A stretch of DNA of 38,827 nt from Crocinitomix sp. (lineage in GTDB: Bacteria; Bacteroidota; Bacteroidia; Flavobacteriales_D; Crocinitomicaceae): NCBI GenBank assembly GCA_030836155.1, contig JAURQI010000003.1:1-38827 (forward strand), in the 5' to 3' direction. Both the position numbers and the translations under genes were made by a program. The notes below the pieces were generated by a model. The model did not search any database, was not told where the DNA came from, and saw only the letters and a program-made list of their open reading frames with translations. Positions 27,524-36,021 of the stretch are shown here, piece by piece (position 1 is the first letter of the stretch; each line of letters begins with the position of its first letter).

Positions 27524-27531
27524 TAACTTTG
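27524..27531 (+). promoter_or_regulatory. Promoter -7 box for the DUF6089 protein
   Basis: TAACTTTG matches TAnnTTTG and lies inside the longest reading frame. It sits ~20 bp before the ATG at 27552, supporting that start. The -33 region (TGGTTTAG) is poor. A 12-T run at 27479-27490 lies further upstream and may bend the DNA. Confidence 0.4.
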
Positions 27532-27551
27532 TGGTAAATGACTATGAACGA

Positions 27552-28457
27552 ATGAGAAGACTGCTCCTACTATTCACTTTACTATGTTTGGCAACAAGTG
27601 CTAATGCGCAGCGCTATAATCTGGGTTTTGGTATTAAAGCAGGTGCTTCCAACTTTTTAGGAGATATCGGAAGTGGTGATTTAGCACGTGATTTCGTTTA
27701 CAATATGGAATTGCGTGACACGCGTTGGGCCGTCGGTGGTTTTTCACGTTATCGTTTTCATCCTTTATTTGCCGTATCGGCATCTTTTGACTGGGTGCGT
27801 GTTCAGGGGATGGATGCTAATTCGGATAACCGAGCGCGTCTAGGTCGTAACCTCAGTTTTAGAAATGACCTTTTGCACTTAAATGCTAAACTTGAATTTT
27901 ATCCGCAAATCTTGTCGGTTTCGGATGTAGGTTACCGTGGACGATATCGAACAGATTATCAAACGTATTTCTTTGCAGGTGTTGGAGGTGTTTTTAACAA
28001 TCCTAAAGCTGAGTATGGTGGATCATACGTTAAACTTCGCCCGCTAATGACAGAAGGCGTCAAATACTCACCTATCGCGCTTACTTTCCCATTTGGAGGA
28101 GGGTTCTTTTTTACGCACAAAAAAATGCATCGTTTTGGTTTTGAGTACGCTTGGAACTGGACGATGACCGACTATTTGGATGACATCAGTACAAGCTATG
28201 TTGATCCTTCCCAAATGACCAGTGATCCGCTTGCACCCGTTTTAGCTAATCGCTATGCAGGGTTTGGAGATGTTCCAGCCGGTGTTCACTACGGTCCAGG
28301 AAGTCAACGTGGTGATCCCACAGATCGTGACAACTTCATGACCATGACTATTTCATATAGTTACCTCATCCGAACAAGAGGAAACTTCTATCGTAGAAAC
28401 TATTCTTGGGTGTACGGTCGTCGTCGTCGCTGGGGTAGTACAAAAGCGAAGTTCTAA
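27552..28457 (+). CDS. DUF6089 / PorG-like outer-membrane beta-barrel protein
   Basis: I place the start at ATG 27552, giving a clean signal peptide (RRLLLLFTLLCLATSANA-QR). An upstream ATG at 27510 would put 14 polar residues in front and would include the promoter box. The mature ~280-residue protein has the DUF6089 opening YNLGFGIKAGASNFLGDIG, FSRYRFHPLFAVSASF, and alternating strands ending in YSYLIRTRG with a basic Arg-rich tail (RRRRWGSTKAKF). DUF6089 proteins include those called PorG in the type IX secretion literature, an outer-membrane barrel tied to the PorK/N ring. Whether this copy serves T9SS is inference. It is alone in its transcript. Confidence 0.75.
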   Translation: MRRLLLLFTLLCLATSANAQRYNLGFGIKAGASNFLGDIGSGDLARDFVYNMELRDTRWAVGGFSRYRFHPLFAVSASFDWVRVQGMDANSDNRARLGRNLSFRNDLLHLNAKLEFYPQILSVSDVGYRGRYRTDYQTYFFAGVGGVFNNPKAEYGGSYVKLRPLMTEGVKYSPIALTFPFGGGFFFTHKKMHRFGFEYAWNWTMTDYLDDISTSYVDPSQMTSDPLAPVLANRYAGFGDVPAGVHYGPGSQRGDPTDRDNFMTMTISYSYLIRTRGNFYRRNYSWVYGRRRRWGSTKAKF

Positions 28458-28511
28458 GGAACTACTCTTGTTTCCATTATTTTTGTATTCGTTTATTAAC
28501 AATTTTAACGA

Positions 28512-29792
28512 TTAAGCCTGTAATGCTTTGATCAGTTCGTTTGTGAGGTTTTCAATACGCAAACGATTGAAATCATAAGAAGGATTAAACTTATGTTGAT
28601 CCGGGTTTTCAACTAAATTAATCAACGCTTCGTATATCGTCGTTTTCAAGTCTTTATCAGAGCGATAAAATACTTTCCCTATTTGATGGGTATTGATATA
28701 ATCTGTTACTTCCCCTTTTACGGAAAACGTCCAAATAAATTTTCTTATTGAAATATAGTCGCCAAACTTGGTTGCAAAATCACCCGGTGAGCCGTCATAT
28801 TTAAACCATAGCGCCACGTCAGCCTGATTTAACTCGCTGTAGGCTTCAAAAGGTTCTAATATCCCATGAATCTTTACATCTAAATTCTTCGATTTAATAT
28901 AATCACTGACTTGGTGTGGACAATACCCCACTAAATCTATTTCAAGTTGATTATAATATGCGGGTTTATTTTTTTTTAATTGCTCATATGCCTCAAAAAA
29001 AGGAACCCAATAATAATCCTTCAGATAATGTAAAGTGCCAAAATGAACGAGATTTATTTTATCAGACTCCGCTTTTGGCCTGAGGTTATCAGCATAATCC
29101 TCATGATCGAAACCATTTGGAACAATATGAATGGGTGCTGAACTTGGCTGATTTTCCTGAATTAACCCTTTTTGAAATGCCGATACAGTAACGATCTTAT
29201 CCACTTTTTGAAGCATTTCTTTTTCTAAACTGCGTTCGAACCGGTGTCGATCTTCCGTGATTGGAAAAGGATCATTAAAATCATTCCAAGGATCACGGTA
29301 ATCCAGGATAACCTCTAGTTTTGGAAACTGCTCTTTTAGTTTTTCTGCAAAAACGATATATTTATAAGGTGGTCCGGAAACGATGAGCTTGGTAATCCCT
29401 TTTCTTTGAATCAGGTCTGGAATAGTTTCCTTAAAATGCTTTTCCCAAAAAACGCTAAAATCCCAATAATTTCCTTTTACCTTTTGTTTTAAGAAAAAAA
29501 GCTGATAGCGAAACATGATTTTCCGCCAAAGCGAGGGCTCAGAAAACTCAAGAAATTCTAGGTATTTTGGATATCCAGAAGGTAGTTGAAGATGGTAAAA
29601 ATCAACCTTACTTAACTCTTCTGCAAAACTTGACTTTACGTCTCGAACAGTATTTTGAGCCGAAACCACAGATACATTGACCCCTTCTTTGCGACTAAGA
29701 TACTTGACGAACTTTGCCCAGCGTCTACCCCCCACTCCAGGAACAGGTGGAAAATAATGTGTGATTACTAATATATTCAAATCCTTCGGCAT
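28512..29792 (-). CDS. Glycosyltransferase, GT4-like
   Basis: The 426-residue protein begins LVITHYFPPVPGVGGRRWAK, the N-terminal phosphate-rich loop of GT-B glycosyltransferases. The second Rossmann domain starts near VNLVHFGTLHYLKDYY and is followed by VDLVGYCPH and the acceptor-side helix ADVALWFKYDGSPGDFATKFGDYI. The classical EX7E is replaced by a degenerate version. It probably transfers a sugar during surface polysaccharide assembly, on the cytoplasmic side of the inner membrane. The acceptor cannot be read from sequence. It is the last gene of the minus-strand part of the locus. Confidence 0.8.
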   Translation of the reverse strand: MPKDLNILVITHYFPPVPGVGGRRWAKFVKYLSRKEGVNVSVVSAQNTVRDVKSSFAEELSKVDFYHLQLPSGYPKYLEFLEFSEPSLWRKIMFRYQLFFLKQKVKGNYWDFSVFWEKHFKETIPDLIQRKGITKLIVSGPPYKYIVFAEKLKEQFPKLEVILDYRDPWNDFNDPFPITEDRHRFERSLEKEMLQKVDKIVTVSAFQKGLIQENQPSSAPIHIVPNGFDHEDYADNLRPKAESDKINLVHFGTLHYLKDYYWVPFFEAYEQLKKNKPAYYNQLEIDLVGYCPHQVSDYIKSKNLDVKIHGILEPFEAYSELNQADVALWFKYDGSPGDFATKFGDYISIRKFIWTFSVKGEVTDYINTHQIGKVFYRSDKDLKTTIYEALINLVENPDQHKFNPSYDFNRLRIENLTNELIKALQA

Positions 29793-29849
29793 TTGATTTT
29801 AAGGATTAGTTGATTTCAAAATATTCATATTGGTCAGATTCAGCCTTAT

Positions 29850-30737
29850 TTACATTTTCAAATCTTTCCGCTCTTTCACAACCTTAGCAGGATTTCCAAA
29901 CGCGATCATTCTATCTGGTATAGACTTGGTAACAACCGCTCCCATGCCAATTTGGGCATTATGCCCAATTCGAATTCCGTTCTTCACAATAGCATTCATT
30001 CCGATATATACATTATCCCCCAGAACAGAAGATCCACCCGTTGAAATATTGCAGGCTAAAAAGGCATTTCTGCCAAATACGCAATTATGCCCTACGTTAA
30101 TATTAGCTCCTATTTTACTCCCATCATTAATTATAGTTTGGCCTAAGGAACCTCTGCGGATTGTAGAGTTTGGCCCAACATCTACATGATTACCCAATAC
30201 AACATGTCCTATTTGCGGTAGCTTTTCATATAAGTCGGTTTCAGCATTGTGTGCGATCCCTATCCCTTCGCTTCCAATAGAGGTATGTGGTTTAATGACA
30301 CAATTCTCACCAATTACAGAATCTGCTTCGATAACTGCAAACGGATAAATAATAGTCCCGTCACCGATGACGACATTTTGGCCAATAAAAACGTGATTCG
30401 CTATTTTTATAGTTGGATTCTTACGATGGAGTTCGGTATCATCCTTTAAATAATAATCTGGTGAAGGTGCAAAGAAGTCCTTCATGATGAGGGATAGTGT
30501 TAGCTTTGGGTCCTTTTTTGTCGTCAAGTAAGTAACACCTGATTTAGGCTCAAATTCTGTGTCTTCGTGCAAAAGAATGCAACCCATTTCAATTAAGTCT
30601 ACATATTTCTCAGCCTTCGCCCAGGTTAAACCATCAGAAACCTGGTTTGAAAGTGCTGTAACGCCAGAAACTTTTCTATTTAATTCGCCAATAACCTTGA
30701 GGTCAAATTGGTTTACGATATCAATTAAATCAATCAT
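29850..30737 (-). CDS. LpxD-like left-handed beta-helix N-acyltransferase
   Basis: The 295-residue protein has an N-terminal ~100-residue region resembling LpxD (LTWAKAEKYVDL, TTKKDPKLTLSLIM) followed by hexapeptide repeats (FIGQNVVIGDGTII). It has the LpxD-like segment IGSEGIGIAHNAE ... LPQIGHVVLGNHVDVGPNSTIRRGSL and the likely catalytic His217 in NVGHNC. It ends PDRMIAFGNPAKVV, more like NeuD/sugar acetyltransferases. It is shorter than typical lipid A LpxD, and its setting among polysaccharide genes suggests acylation of an amino sugar for the surface glycan rather than lipid A. An aminotransferase that would supply the amino group is not seen in the window. Confidence 0.82.
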   Translation of the reverse strand: MIDLIDIVNQFDLKVIGELNRKVSGVTALSNQVSDGLTWAKAEKYVDLIEMGCILLHEDTEFEPKSGVTYLTTKKDPKLTLSLIMKDFFAPSPDYYLKDDTELHRKNPTIKIANHVFIGQNVVIGDGTIIYPFAVIEADSVIGENCVIKPHTSIGSEGIGIAHNAETDLYEKLPQIGHVVLGNHVDVGPNSTIRRGSLGQTIINDGSKIGANINVGHNCVFGRNAFLACNISTGGSSVLGDNVYIGMNAIVKNGIRIGHNAQIGMGAVVTKSIPDRMIAFGNPAKVVKERKDLKM

Positions 30738-30745
30738 CGTTATTA

Positions 30746-31240
30746 TTACAATTCATCTATCATTTTATGAAACTTCGCTGGACTGCCAAACCAAACTTCA
30801 TTTGCTCCAACTGCATCACGAACTTGTGAGCAACCACCGATCATTGCTCCCTTTCCTATGGAAGCTCCAGGCATCAAGGTTACATTAACTCCGACAATAG
30901 CTCCATCGCCAACCGCTCCTGCGTCTAAATCTTCTCGCGTTTTAAAATCAAGTGTTGTGGTCACAAAGCCATACTTTACATCGACATTGCTTCCGATTAT
31001 TGTATCGGCACAAAGCGTACAGCGACTACCGAAACTTGAATCGTCTCCGATAGTAACATTGGTCCGAATCTCATTATAAGATTTAATCCGGCAATTTTTA
31101 CCAATCCTAGAACCTTTACGAATCAACGTAAAATCACCAATAGTTGTTCCATCTCCAATAACGACATCATCTTCTATGATGACAAATTTACCTATTATTA
31201 CATTTTCGCCAATTTTGGCTGAAGCAGCAATATCCCTCAT
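30746..31240 (-). CDS. Hexapeptide-repeat sugar acetyltransferase
   Basis: The 164-residue protein is almost entirely left-handed beta-helix repeats of the [LIV]-G-x4 type (AKIGENVIIGKFVIIEDDVV, SRIGKNCRI, AIVGVNVTLMPGASIGKGAM), with the closing motif EVWFGSPAKF usual for WbbJ/WlbB-like enzymes. It is likely an acetyl-CoA dependent O- or N-acetyltransferase acting on a sugar nucleotide. An 8-bp gap separates it from the LpxD-like gene, so the two are co-expressed and may act on the same sugar. Confidence 0.85.
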   Translation of the reverse strand: MRDIAASAKIGENVIIGKFVIIEDDVVIGDGTTIGDFTLIRKGSRIGKNCRIKSYNEIRTNVTIGDDSSFGSRCTLCADTIIGSNVDVKYGFVTTTLDFKTREDLDAGAVGDGAIVGVNVTLMPGASIGKGAMIGGCSQVRDAVGANEVWFGSPAKFHKMIDEL

Positions 31241-31284
31241 AGTATCATGGTTTTTAATCGAAAGTAATCAATATTTTCTGTACG

Positions 31285-32451
31285 CTACAAAAGAATCTCT
31301 GACAATTTTGTCGTGTAACGTTTTTCACTATACCTTTCTTCTATCAATTGCTTTGCCCTTTTTGCCATTTCTTCACGCAATGAAGGATTCTGATATAAAA
31401 AAAAGACTTCTTCGCACAACGATTTAACTTCGTTTGAAGCATCGATATATCTGCAGTGTTCGCCTGACTTGAAAATGGATTGAATAGTAGGTGTTTCTGG
31501 CGCAATGAATGGAATACCAGACTGGGCATATTCAAATAACTTCAACGGACTGCCGTACCAATTAGACCCCGGCATAACAGCAATATGGCTGTTTTTTTTA
31601 TATTTCAAAAGTTCAGATTCAGAGACAAATCCGGGCATATCGACATTTTCTTCGAGTCCTTTTTTATTGATTAAATGTTTGATGCTCTCCCACTCCTCAC
31701 CATATCCTATCAATTGTAATCTCAGATTTGGAATGACAGAACGTAGCTCCTCGAAAACCTCTACTAATAGGTCTACTTTATGCCAAGACAAAAAAGAACC
31801 AATAAATGTTAAATTGAAAATGTCCGCGGCAGGTGCATTATTTACCCATGGCTTACTAACAACACAAGGTAAGATTCCGACATCAGACTGTATTTCATAA
31901 CGTTTTATAATATATGATTTACACTCAGGCGAATAAGCCATTATTTTGTTTGCTTTCTCTAGTGTTTCTTTTTCCCTTTTTTGAATTTCCGTCCAGTAAT
32001 AGGTTTTGGTTCCGTGCATCTCTAAGAACTGTTCATCAACAGGAGCATCATAAACAACAGACAATTTACATGTCCATAATTCAGCTAACTGCTTACCCAA
32101 TTCCGAACCGACTGTATAAAACTCGATAATTTGGTCATACTTTTCTCCGGCTTTCACCTGTTGAATGAGCTTATCATGTTCTTTTAAATGCGCCTTCATT
32201 GAGAAGCTATGGTACAACCAAGGAAAACCCTTTAAAACTTTCTTAATCGAGTTAATTAACCTCTCTTTAAAACTGATATTTTGATCACCTCCTGTTACGA
32301 AATGCTCATTGTTTTCGGTTGGAAAATACGCTAAATGCCCCTCTGCCTCAACAGCTGTTTTTATCGTTTGTAAAAATGAACAAACGGCTGATTTTTCATT
32401 GGAATAATCAAAATGTGGGATACCCACTACTATCAAAATTCGTTTAGCCAT
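31285..32451 (-). CDS. Glycosyltransferase, GT4-like
   Basis: The 388-residue GT-B protein starts with a Rossmann strand (ILIVVGIPHF). The C-terminal domain has LTFIGSFLSWHKVDLLVEVF, LQLIGYGEEW, VDMPGFVSESELLKYKKNSHIAVMPG and a GSPLKLFEYAQSGIPFIAP donor-binding segment typical of GT4. It is predicted to add a sugar to the growing surface glycan. Its ATG overlaps the stop of the SDR gene upstream by 8 bp. Confidence 0.87.
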   Translation of the reverse strand: MAKRILIVVGIPHFDYSNEKSAVCSFLQTIKTAVEAEGHLAYFPTENNEHFVTGGDQNISFKERLINSIKKVLKGFPWLYHSFSMKAHLKEHDKLIQQVKAGEKYDQIIEFYTVGSELGKQLAELWTCKLSVVYDAPVDEQFLEMHGTKTYYWTEIQKREKETLEKANKIMAYSPECKSYIIKRYEIQSDVGILPCVVSKPWVNNAPAADIFNLTFIGSFLSWHKVDLLVEVFEELRSVIPNLRLQLIGYGEEWESIKHLINKKGLEENVDMPGFVSESELLKYKKNSHIAVMPGSNWYGSPLKLFEYAQSGIPFIAPETPTIQSIFKSGEHCRYIDASNEVKSLCEEVFFLYQNPSLREEMAKRAKQLIEERYSEKRYTTKLSEILL

Positions 32452-33304
32452 TTTCCATTTTCTCCTTCATTTTTCGAATTCCGTCTTCAAATGTAAACAA
32501 AGGTTGCCATCCGAGTTCATCCGTTACAAATCTAGTATCACAACGTGTTATCGGAATTTCATTCTTTCGAACTTCAGCAGCACTCTCGACGGGTAAATTG
32601 GATCCAAAAACTCGTTGACAGACACCGATTACTTCTTCAACAGAAAGTGCTTCTCCCGACCCCGCATTAAACACCTCGTTCTTATCGTAATCCATCACAC
32701 GAATTAATAGACTGACTAAATCATCGATAAAGATATAGTCGCGCTTAGGTTTAAGATCTTTGACTTTAATTGAATCTCCCTTCAATATTTGCTCAATGAT
32801 TTCCGGAATAAGCAACGCTTTATTACCCAATGCTCCATAAACATTAAAGGGCCTCACAATAGCGTAAGAAAGGTCATAATAAGCTCCGTAAAACTGACAG
32901 AGTTCTTCGCTCATCTTCTTGCTTAACGCATAGGGATTCACTGCTGATAAAGGATGTTTTTCATCGATAGGCAAATACTTCGGAATCCCATAGGCATAAG
33001 AGCTAATCAATATAATTTTGCAGTCATGCGCGCGACAAAACTCCAAAGTTCGGGTTGTACCTAATGTATTAACTTCTATAAAATCACCGGGATTTCCCCA
33101 GCTATCAGGGACGAAACTTTTGGCGGCCAAATGGTAAACTACGTCAATAGTATTCGGATTTTTAACCTCAGAAAAATACCCCTTTTCTTGAATACGCAAT
33201 CCGTTATGCGGAACACCTTCAACCTGATGCCCCTCGCGCTCTAAGCTTGAGGCGAGCTCGGATCCTATTGTTCCGGACATACCAGTTATGAGGACCCTAG
33301 CCAT
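32444..33304 (-). CDS. Extended SDR sugar-nucleotide epimerase/reductase
   Basis: The 286-residue protein has the NAD(P)-binding GMSGTIG (residues 8-14), YHLAAKSF, ISSYAYG and the catalytic YALSK (Tyr125, Lys129). RDYIFIDDLVSLLIR and FNAGSGEALSVEEVI are usual for extended SDRs. It could be a GalE-like epimerase or a 4-keto-6-deoxyhexose reductase of the Rmd/Fcl type. The second reading fits its position after a 4,6-dehydratase and nucleotidyltransferase. It overlaps both neighbours by 8 bp. Confidence 0.85.
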   Translation of the reverse strand: MARVLITGMSGTIGSELASSLEREGHQVEGVPHNGLRIQEKGYFSEVKNPNTIDVVYHLAAKSFVPDSWGNPGDFIEVNTLGTTRTLEFCRAHDCKIILISSYAYGIPKYLPIDEKHPLSAVNPYALSKKMSEELCQFYGAYYDLSYAIVRPFNVYGALGNKALLIPEIIEQILKGDSIKVKDLKPKRDYIFIDDLVSLLIRVMDYDKNEVFNAGSGEALSVEEVIGVCQRVFGSNLPVESAAEVRKNEIPITRCDTRFVTDELGWQPLFTFEDGIRKMKEKMENG

Positions 33305-34013
33305 TCTTTAAAAATGTAGCTTTATTTTTTTCGAACTCGTCAATAGCGATCATATAATCATCTGGGCGACCAATATCTAGCCAATACCCTTCAAAAGGTC
33401 TTACTGTCGCATTCTTATTTACTTTTATCAAGTCCAACATTAAATGATCAAAACCATAAGGCTCGTTGTGTGGAATATATTCAAGGACTGCTTTATTTAG
33501 CATATAAATGCCCATACTCACTTCAAAGCGAGTAACAGGTTTTTCTTTGAAATCAACCAGTTTTTGATTTTCATCTGACTCCAAAACACCATAAAGGTTA
33601 ACATGCTCTCTGATATATGAAGAAATCGTGAAAATATTCTTATTCGCTGCATGATCATTATAAAAAGCAGCAAAGTCTAAATCAGTTAAAATATCACCAT
33701 TCATCACCAAGAAATTCTCAGGTAAGTCGTTGATTAAACTGAGCGGCCCCATTGTAGATAATGGTTTATCTTCCAATGAATAATCAATCTTAATCCCCCA
33801 TTTTTCTCCAGTCCCAAAAAAAGTTTTGATTAAATCCGCCTGATGATTAACCGTCATCGTTATATGATCAAACCCGGCGTGCACCAATTGACGTAAAATT
33901 ACTTCAAGGATAGGATAGTCACCAAGAGGCATTAAGGGTTTTGGCAAAACGACGGTGTAAGGACGTAATCGGGTTCCTTTACCGCCAGCTAAAATGACAG
34001 CACGTTTAGACAT
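33297..34013 (-). CDS. Sugar-1-phosphate nucleotidyltransferase
   Basis: The 238-residue protein has the nucleotidyltransferase signature LAGGKGTRLRP (residues 8-18) and PKP (24-26), VMNGDILTD with Asp107 for metal binding, and VDFKEKP and DIGRPDDY near the end. It charges a sugar 1-phosphate with NTP. It is closest in look to mannose/heptose-1-phosphate guanylyltransferases and PtmE-type enzymes, so GTP is my guess for the donor. No extra CBS or hexapeptide domain is attached. Confidence 0.88.
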   Translation of the reverse strand: MSKRAVILAGGKGTRLRPYTVVLPKPLMPLGDYPILEVILRQLVHAGFDHITMTVNHQADLIKTFFGTGEKWGIKIDYSLEDKPLSTMGPLSLINDLPENFLVMNGDILTDLDFAAFYNDHAANKNIFTISSYIREHVNLYGVLESDENQKLVDFKEKPVTRFEVSMGIYMLNKAVLEYIPHNEPYGFDHLMLDLIKVNKNATVRPFEGYWLDIGRPDDYMIAIDEFEKNKATFLKNG

Positions 34014-34998
34014 TATAGATGTTTGATTTATAGTGTTTTAAATTTTCTTTATTTATAAACCAATCTATGGTTTCTTTCAGACCGGCCTCAATGGTGAAGT
34101 CGGGTTTAAAACCTGTCAATTCATTTATTTTTGAATTGTTGCACCAAAGCCGTTGAACTTCACTTTTTCCGGGACGAATTCGCTGTGGATCTACCACAAA
34201 ATCGACATCGGATTGCATGATTTTCTTAATCAACTCAAACGTGTCTTGTATAGATATCTCAAAATTAGAACCTATGTTGAAGGTTTCTCCAACCGTTTTG
34301 TCTGACTCTGCCAAAGCAATGAAACCGGTACATGTATCCAAAACATAATTAAAGTCTCGCGTCGGCGATAAATCTCCTACTTTTATTTCTTTGGTGCTAT
34401 TTGCGATTTGGGATATAATAGTGGGTATGACTGCTCTTGCCGATTGTCTTGGTCCATAGGTATTAAACGGTCGAGCAATAGTCAAGGGTAAATCAAAGGC
34501 ATTAAAAAAACTCATAGCCATATTATCGGCTCCAATTTTACTAGCGCTATATGGAGATTGGGGTTGAAGCGGATGCTTTTCATCTATCGGAACATATTGA
34601 GCCGTTCCGTAAACCTCAGAAGTTGACGTATGAATGATGCGCTCACATCCATTATCTAATGCTGCTTGACAAATATTTAGCGTTCCAGTGACATTCGTAT
34701 CGACATATGACGTTGGTGCTATATATGAATATGGAATTGCAATTAAAGCAGCCAAATGAAAAACAACATCCACCCCTTTGGTTATATGTTTGCAATAATG
34801 TGGATCTCTTATATCTCCGGATAAAACTTCAATATCATTTAAACAAGATACCTGTTCTAACCATCCCCAATTATTAAATGAGTTGTATTGTGAAAGCGCC
34901 TTTACCTTGGCTCCTTTTTTAACTAGTTCTTCCGTAAGATGAGAGCCGATAAAGCCGTCAGCTCCAGTCACAAGAACAGTTTTCCCTATTAAATTCAT
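34006..34998 (-). CDS. LegB-like sugar-nucleotide 4,6-dehydratase
   Basis: The 330-residue extended SDR has GADGFIG (residues 12-18), the HTSTSEVYG motif (dehydratase acid/base residues, Glu128) and YSASK (Tyr150, Lys154). The stretches KALSQYNSFNNWGWLE, SYIAPTSYVDTNVTGTLN, PFNTYGPRQSARAVIPTII and SEVQRLWCNNSK are characteristic of the LegB (NAD-dependent 4,6-dehydratase) group, which makes a 4-keto-6-deoxy sugar nucleotide. LegB starts the legionaminic acid pathway, but no legC, legG or legI partners are visible here, so another deoxysugar is equally possible. It is first of three genes with 8-bp overlaps. Confidence 0.88.
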   Translation of the reverse strand: MNLIGKTVLVTGADGFIGSHLTEELVKKGAKVKALSQYNSFNNWGWLEQVSCLNDIEVLSGDIRDPHYCKHITKGVDVVFHLAALIAIPYSYIAPTSYVDTNVTGTLNICQAALDNGCERIIHTSTSEVYGTAQYVPIDEKHPLQPQSPYSASKIGADNMAMSFFNAFDLPLTIARPFNTYGPRQSARAVIPTIISQIANSTKEIKVGDLSPTRDFNYVLDTCTGFIALAESDKTVGETFNIGSNFEISIQDTFELIKKIMQSDVDFVVDPQRIRPGKSEVQRLWCNNSKINELTGFKPDFTIEAGLKETIDWFINKENLKHYKSNIYNV

Positions 34999-35023
34999 AT
35001 CAATCCTATAAAACCAAATTTAG

Positions 35024-36007
35024 TCATTCTTTTTTGAATTGCTTTGATGCGTAATACCTTAGCAACCCTAGATTTTTAATGGACGCCTTCAGTAGTTCTC
35101 TTTTCCCCAAAGTGCCATTATCAATTAATTTATAAAGTAATTTCTCCCTTTTTCTTTTGAGCACTTGAATCAACTCAGCTTGGGGAAAAAAACGCTTACC
35201 CTTATTGGCACCAAGCAATAGCGCTATATACTCATCTATTTTTTCCAAACCAAAAACTGGTTTGATTCGCCCTGCCAATTGGAGGTGTTTTTGAATATTT
35301 TCAGGTGAGGAATTAACTTCTAAATCGTTAAGTATTCCGTTGTAAAAGCTCATGTAAGCTTCGGTTTTCCGTGCTTCAATATCAGGGTTATTATTATATG
35401 CCGCCTGTCGGTACAAATAAAGTGGTTCATTCATACTGGTTGTTTTTGCAATATCTTTTAGCGTATAAAAAAGCTGATAATCCTCAAGTCTGTAGAAATC
35501 ATTTTGGTATGCTATTTTATTCTCTTTTATGGTAGACGTTCGAAAGATGCATGACGCATGTCCAATTGAATGCCCAAAGATTAAATTAGCCTTGTTCACC
35601 TTTGAACTTGATGGATAAATCTGTAATTCTTCCCTTAAACCGAAGGTTTGAATTGCCGAGCCACAAATGTCAACATCTGGATTATCATCCATAAATTCAA
35701 CTAATTTCTCGAAACGATCGCAGCGCATGCGATCATCACCATCGAGACGAATAAAATATTCTGTATCAATAAGCTCTAAACCGACATTCAGCGTTTCAAC
35801 GATTCCAGAATTTTTTTCTTTTCTAATGACTCGAATACGTTCATCCCCGTGTTTATCCGCAATTTCGAGGCTGTTGTCACTTGAACAGTCGTCAACAAAA
35901 ATGACTTGAAAATCAACAAATGTTTGATCCGAAATGCAATCCAGACACTCTTTGAGGTATGAAGCATTATTAAAATTAGGAAGTAAAACAGATAATCGCT
36001 TTTTCAT
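35024..36007 (-). CDS. Glycosyltransferase family 2
   Basis: The 327-residue GT-A protein has SVLLPNFNNASYLKECLDCI, FVDDCSSDNSLEIA, and the DxD-type RLDGDDRM, the standard GT2 fold-type A signatures. About 100 C-terminal helical residues follow the catalytic domain, without obvious membrane segments. It likely transfers a sugar from an NDP donor to the polysaccharide precursor with inversion. It lies 25 bp before the LegB-like gene on the same strand. Confidence 0.9.
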   Translation of the reverse strand: MKKRLSVLLPNFNNASYLKECLDCISDQTFVDFQVIFVDDCSSDNSLEIADKHGDERIRVIRKEKNSGIVETLNVGLELIDTEYFIRLDGDDRMRCDRFEKLVEFMDDNPDVDICGSAIQTFGLREELQIYPSSSKVNKANLIFGHSIGHASCIFRTSTIKENKIAYQNDFYRLEDYQLFYTLKDIAKTTSMNEPLYLYRQAAYNNNPDIEARKTEAYMSFYNGILNDLEVNSSPENIQKHLQLAGRIKPVFGLEKIDEYIALLLGANKGKRFFPQAELIQVLKRKREKLLYKLIDNGTLGKRELLKASIKNLGLLRYYASKQFKKE

Positions 36008-36021
36008 TTCGGAAGATATGC

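Noticed and set aside
28458-28511. Possible terminator between the DUF6089 gene and the converging glycosyltransferase
   Set aside because: Only a 4-5 bp GGAA/TTCC pairing is visible, too weak to call.
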